This document shows, one piece after another, positions 60,439 through 63,096 of a stretch of 63,096 nucleotides of DNA; the stretch's first letter is position 1; every line of letters starts with the position of its first letter. A program made the translations under genes and the position numbers. The notes under the pieces are model-generated. The model did no database searches. It saw only the letters and a program-made list of their open reading frames with translations, and was not told the origin of the DNA. Source of the stretch: an uncultured Luminiphilus sp. (GTDB lineage: Bacteria; Pseudomonadota; Gammaproteobacteria; Pseudomonadales; Halieaceae); contig CAJJBO010000007.1 in the NCBI GenBank assembly GCA_905182485.1, positions 1-63,096 on the forward strand, in the 5' to 3' direction.

Positions 60439-62004
60439 TCAGGATAAACCCAGCACGCCAGGGTTCATGATCCCATCGGGGTCAAGAGAAGCCTTGATGC
60501 CTAGGATTAAATCGCGTGCGGCGGGCTTCAGCGCGTCTTGATAATGGTAGGCCTTCCCCAGTTGTAAGTGGCTGGCACCTTCCCGAGATAGCACGTCAAT
60601 CACCGCGCTTTTTACTTTTTGCACCGCTTCCCACGCGTTGGGTACCGCATCAAACTGATGGAGTCGTGCCAGATGATCTGATTCGAGAGAATGTTTATGC
60701 AGTGCATTCAATGCATCGGGCCAAAAAAAGACCGGCTCTAACACCGTAATTTGTTCGCTCACAACCGCTATCAGGTAACCGGTCTCAATATTGAACTGCG
60801 CTAATAGTGCTTGGTGGTCAGCATAGACCGACTCAATGGCAGCCAGCACCGCTTCGCCGCGAGAGTGAGGGACGAGTCCATGCACGGGCAACCATCGCTC
60901 ACCTTCTGCTCCGACCATATTATTGACTGGCCCGAAGGGATTAGCCGCAAGAATGCGCGGAATGCTGTCGGGTAGCTCTGTGCCCCCTTCTGCAGCACAG
61001 ATGGCGCGAATACGGTCGGCTTGAAAGGCGGTTTCCTCGTCTGTGCGTCCTTCACTGATGGTAAACATGGCCCACTCAACGTCATCCATAAACCGACGAC
61101 CTGATAGTGCAATTTTCGCGCTTTGTTTGAGCTTGCCTACAAGACTGGACTCCGCTTTAACAACGCCAGAGAGCTGTTGCGCGTCGGCGGCGAGACTGGC
61201 TCGTTTCATGCGCTGTTTTTGCAGGTAGGGGTCGAAGCCAAAGCATTCAGTGGTCAAGGACTCCCGAGAAATTTGCGCCATCGCGCGCAACATGGGTCCA
61301 GATGTTTCAAAAGCGAAGCTGGTGTAGCTTTTTGAACCAGCCAGCGGGACCAACGGCAGTGTGGCTCTTACTTTGATACCCAAGGCGCCACAATCACTGG
61401 CAAATAAGCCTGTGAGATCTGGGCCGAAATGTCGGGTAAAGGGTGCGGCGTGGCGTTGGCTTGCTGAGCCAGTTTCGATTAATTCCCCCTTGCCGGTGAC
61501 CACGCTCAGCGACAGCACATTGTCAGCGGCCGTGCCGTGCTGGCCGCTTCCCCAAAAAATACTGTTTTGAGAAAGCCCACCGCCTACCGTAGCAAAACGC
61601 CCTGATAGCGTCCCCCAATAGGGTGTGCGGACACCCAAGGGAGCCAGCGCTTCATAGAGCGCTTGCCAGCTACAGCCGGTTTCGACGGTAACGTAACGAT
61701 CCTCTAGATTGATCTCAACAATGGCGTTCATGCTGGTGATGTCCACTAATAGACTGTCTGGCGCCGTGGCGAGATAACCACTGGTGTAACTCATTCCGCC
61801 ACCGCGCGTCACGATGGGCGTACCGCGTTCCCGGCACGCACGCACCAGCGCTTGAACTTCTTCGATGTTGCGCGGCGTGACGACGGCGCAGACCTTTGGG
61901 CCCAACGTAAAAACGTCTTGCGAGTAGAGGGCGATTTGTTCTGGATCCGTCTGAATGATTTCCGTGGGCAGTAATTGTTCGATAGTGGATACCACTGCGT
62001 TCAT
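60439..62004 (-). CDS. FAD-linked oxidase (PCMH/VAO type)
   Basis: 521 residues from the ATG at 62004, with GGAGG 7 bp upstream; an open frame of 33 more codons lies ahead but lacks family text. The FAD-binding domain reads ALVRACRERGTPIVTRGGGM, then SYTSGYLATAPDSLLVDITS, YWGTLSGRFATVGGGLSQNS and GKGELIETGSA. The C terminus has LILGIKASLDPDGIMNPGVL, the usual D-P-x-x-x-x-N-P-G-x-L end. It belongs to the D-lactate dehydrogenase/VAO fold and oxidises a 2-hydroxy acid, alcohol or ring. No His/Cys covalent-flavin site is obvious. It is the first gene of the leftward operon. Confidence 0.88.
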   Translation of the reverse strand: MNAVVSTIEQLLPTEIIQTDPEQIALYSQDVFTLGPKVCAVVTPRNIEEVQALVRACRERGTPIVTRGGGMSYTSGYLATAPDSLLVDITSMNAIVEINLEDRYVTVETGCSWQALYEALAPLGVRTPYWGTLSGRFATVGGGLSQNSIFWGSGQHGTAADNVLSLSVVTGKGELIETGSASQRHAAPFTRHFGPDLTGLFASDCGALGIKVRATLPLVPLAGSKSYTSFAFETSGPMLRAMAQISRESLTTECFGFDPYLQKQRMKRASLAADAQQLSGVVKAESSLVGKLKQSAKIALSGRRFMDDVEWAMFTISEGRTDEETAFQADRIRAICAAEGGTELPDSIPRILAANPFGPVNNMVGAEGERWLPVHGLVPHSRGEAVLAAIESVYADHQALLAQFNIETGYLIAVVSEQITVLEPVFFWPDALNALHKHSLESDHLARLHQFDAVPNAWEAVQKVKSAVIDVLSREGASHLQLGKAYHYQDALKPAARDLILGIKASLDPDGIMNPGVLGLS

Positions 62005-62216
62005 ATTGTGCCTCCGGATCAAAGCCGTTTTGCCAAACGAAAAGGGTAGCAGAGGCCGCAACAATTGGCGTGCCTCATCATATGTCGGCCTAATAAATAG
62101 CATATTCTCCGAACGAGGGCATTAGATAGTGTGGCCCCGACAAGTTGCTAAGCCGCTATCAACTCCCCGTCATGATCACGGTATGATGCAAATCGGTTGG
62201 ACTCTGAGGTATCCGT

Positions 62217-62939
62217 ATGCGATCGCAGGGGTTTTCGCACGTGGTGATCACTACTGCTCACACGCGAGTGCTGGGCGGATTTTTTGCGGCACTGGGTTGG
62301 CACTCGCTGACGGTCGATTTAATGTCAGAGGCTTTGGCATTTTGGGGTGTTGAGCCAAGTGAGACTCCGGCGATGCGCTGGATACCGCCCTCCAATGCCT
62401 GTGAGGTATTACTGCTACCGACGCCACAAGAGGTGCCAGTACTGCGCCCGGTAGACTGTGCTGTCACCACTCCGGGAGGCCTTTTCGATATCAATATGCG
62501 GACCGTCGATAGCGACTGGTCCCACGACTTTTTGCAATGCCATGGATGGCAGCCTTTGGTTGATCCGGTAGCGTGGCAATTCGGTGATATCGAGACCAAA
62601 GAGGGGCTTTATATTCAAGAAGATGGCATCGTGCTGGCTGTCATGGAGCGGCTGCAACCACCGTTGCCAACGGTCGCATTCGATCGTATGAGTGATGTTT
62701 TTAATGCCACGCAGATGGTACGCAATGTCGATCAGACGGTCGCCTTTTTGAAACATCTGAACTTCGAGCGTTTTATCCAGCATCACGGTCCGCTCCCCGG
62801 TGCGGGGCCAAAGGTGCTGCAATTGGAGCGTCGTCCAGCAGATACCGGTGACATCGAGCTCGCTATTTTGCATCCAGAGGCGTGTATGGAGGGCTCTCTC
62901 GAGTTGTCGAGGTCCTGCATCACCCCATTGAGCGGCTAA
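62217..62939 (+). CDS. Two-domain VOC-family protein, paralogue 2
   Basis: 240 residues. The first VOC module begins FSHVVITTAHTRVLGGFFAA and LGWHSLTVDL; the second begins SDVFNATQMVRNVDQTVAFL and has KHLNFERFIQHHGPL. The middle has GGLFDINMRTVDSD and IETKEGLYIQEDG. It is shorter than the protein at 53053-53895 but shares the two-module layout. No complete metal-ligand set is visible, so activity is unclear. The ATG at 62217 has TGAGGT about 6 bp upstream. It is divergent from the FAD oxidase, so both may answer the same signal. Confidence 0.7.
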   Translation: MRSQGFSHVVITTAHTRVLGGFFAALGWHSLTVDLMSEALAFWGVEPSETPAMRWIPPSNACEVLLLPTPQEVPVLRPVDCAVTTPGGLFDINMRTVDSDWSHDFLQCHGWQPLVDPVAWQFGDIETKEGLYIQEDGIVLAVMERLQPPLPTVAFDRMSDVFNATQMVRNVDQTVAFLKHLNFERFIQHHGPLPGAGPKVLQLERRPADTGDIELAILHPEACMEGSLELSRSCITPLSG

Positions 62940-63096
62940 TGGTTCCACCTGGTGGTGGGCGAGGCTTACGATCGCTCTGTCTCCCTAGGTTGATGATGTG
63001 GAGTCCTGTTATGAGGGGTTAGTGGCGAGTCAGTGGTCTGAGCCGAATCATTCACCCGCTCGCCCTGCGTGCACTGCCCGGTGTGCTGAGCACACT

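Noticed and set aside
1-63096. tRNA, rRNA, CRISPR, insertion sequences, integrase or phage genes
   Set aside because: Looked for T-loop-like and repeat patterns and for transposase or integrase text in all frames; none was convincing.
62940-63096. A possible gene end entering from the right edge on the minus strand
   Set aside because: Only about 15 codons before a stop can be read, too little to support a call.

Overview
The window looks like chromosomal DNA from an aerobic marine gammaproteobacterium of the Halieaceae/Spongiibacteraceae kind. That is inferred from gene content: large TonB-dependent receptors, a P450, many acyl-CoA dehydrogenases, quinoproteins, a BCCT transporter, and families that recur in this group. 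No rRNA, tRNA, CRISPR array, transposase or integrase was found.

Layout. 0-5.5 kb: a broken PQQ-type dehydrogenase, an orphan 2-oxoacid dehydrogenase E2, a cupin, an intact quinoprotein and a CMD-family protein. 5.5-12.4 kb: a P450, an acylating aldehyde dehydrogenase, and a tight valine-type operon (acyl-CoA dehydrogenase, enoyl-CoA hydratase, 3-hydroxyisobutyryl-CoA hydrolase, MmsB). 12.4-16 kb: an Asp/Asn beta-hydroxylase-like oxygenase and two sulfotransferases, one with TPRs. 16-22 kb: a TonB receptor, a BCCT transporter and an M48 lipoprotein protease. 22.1-27.1 kb: a leftward operon that can make phosphatidate from DHAP (HAD-acyltransferase fusion, actinobacterial-type PlsB, GpsA). 27.5-36.3 kb: a Coq4-like protein, two acyl-CoA dehydrogenases, a diguanylate cyclase, GNAT, a desaturase, two small secreted proteins and a GST. 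36.3-42.5 kb: a fused indolepyruvate ferredoxin oxidoreductase with a divergent Lrp/AsnC regulator, and a TMADH-type flavoprotein.

42.6-62.9 kb is the most interesting part. It appears to be an undescribed catabolic island. It holds a TonB receptor, MFS transporter, SDR, zinc-free MDR reductase, methyltransferase, isochorismatase-type amidohydrolase, two translationally coupled PuuE/imidase-like NodB-fold hydrolases, a carbon-nitrogen hydrolase, an FAD-linked oxidase, two VOC proteins, two paralogous proteins of unrecognised family, three paralogous small membrane proteins, and a GntR/HutC regulator with repeated candidate operators (TATATCATnATGCT). The hydrolases together suggest opening and deamidation of a nitrogen-containing ring, such as a cyclic imide, hydantoin or ureide. 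The substrate is not known.

Reading frames. At least nine conserved genes are broken by single-base indels, mostly insertions, in local clusters. All domains survive in the other frame, and gpsA, normally important for lipid synthesis, is among them. I therefore favour uncorrected sequencing error over true decay. Such genes are given here as one CDS across the break unless stated otherwise.
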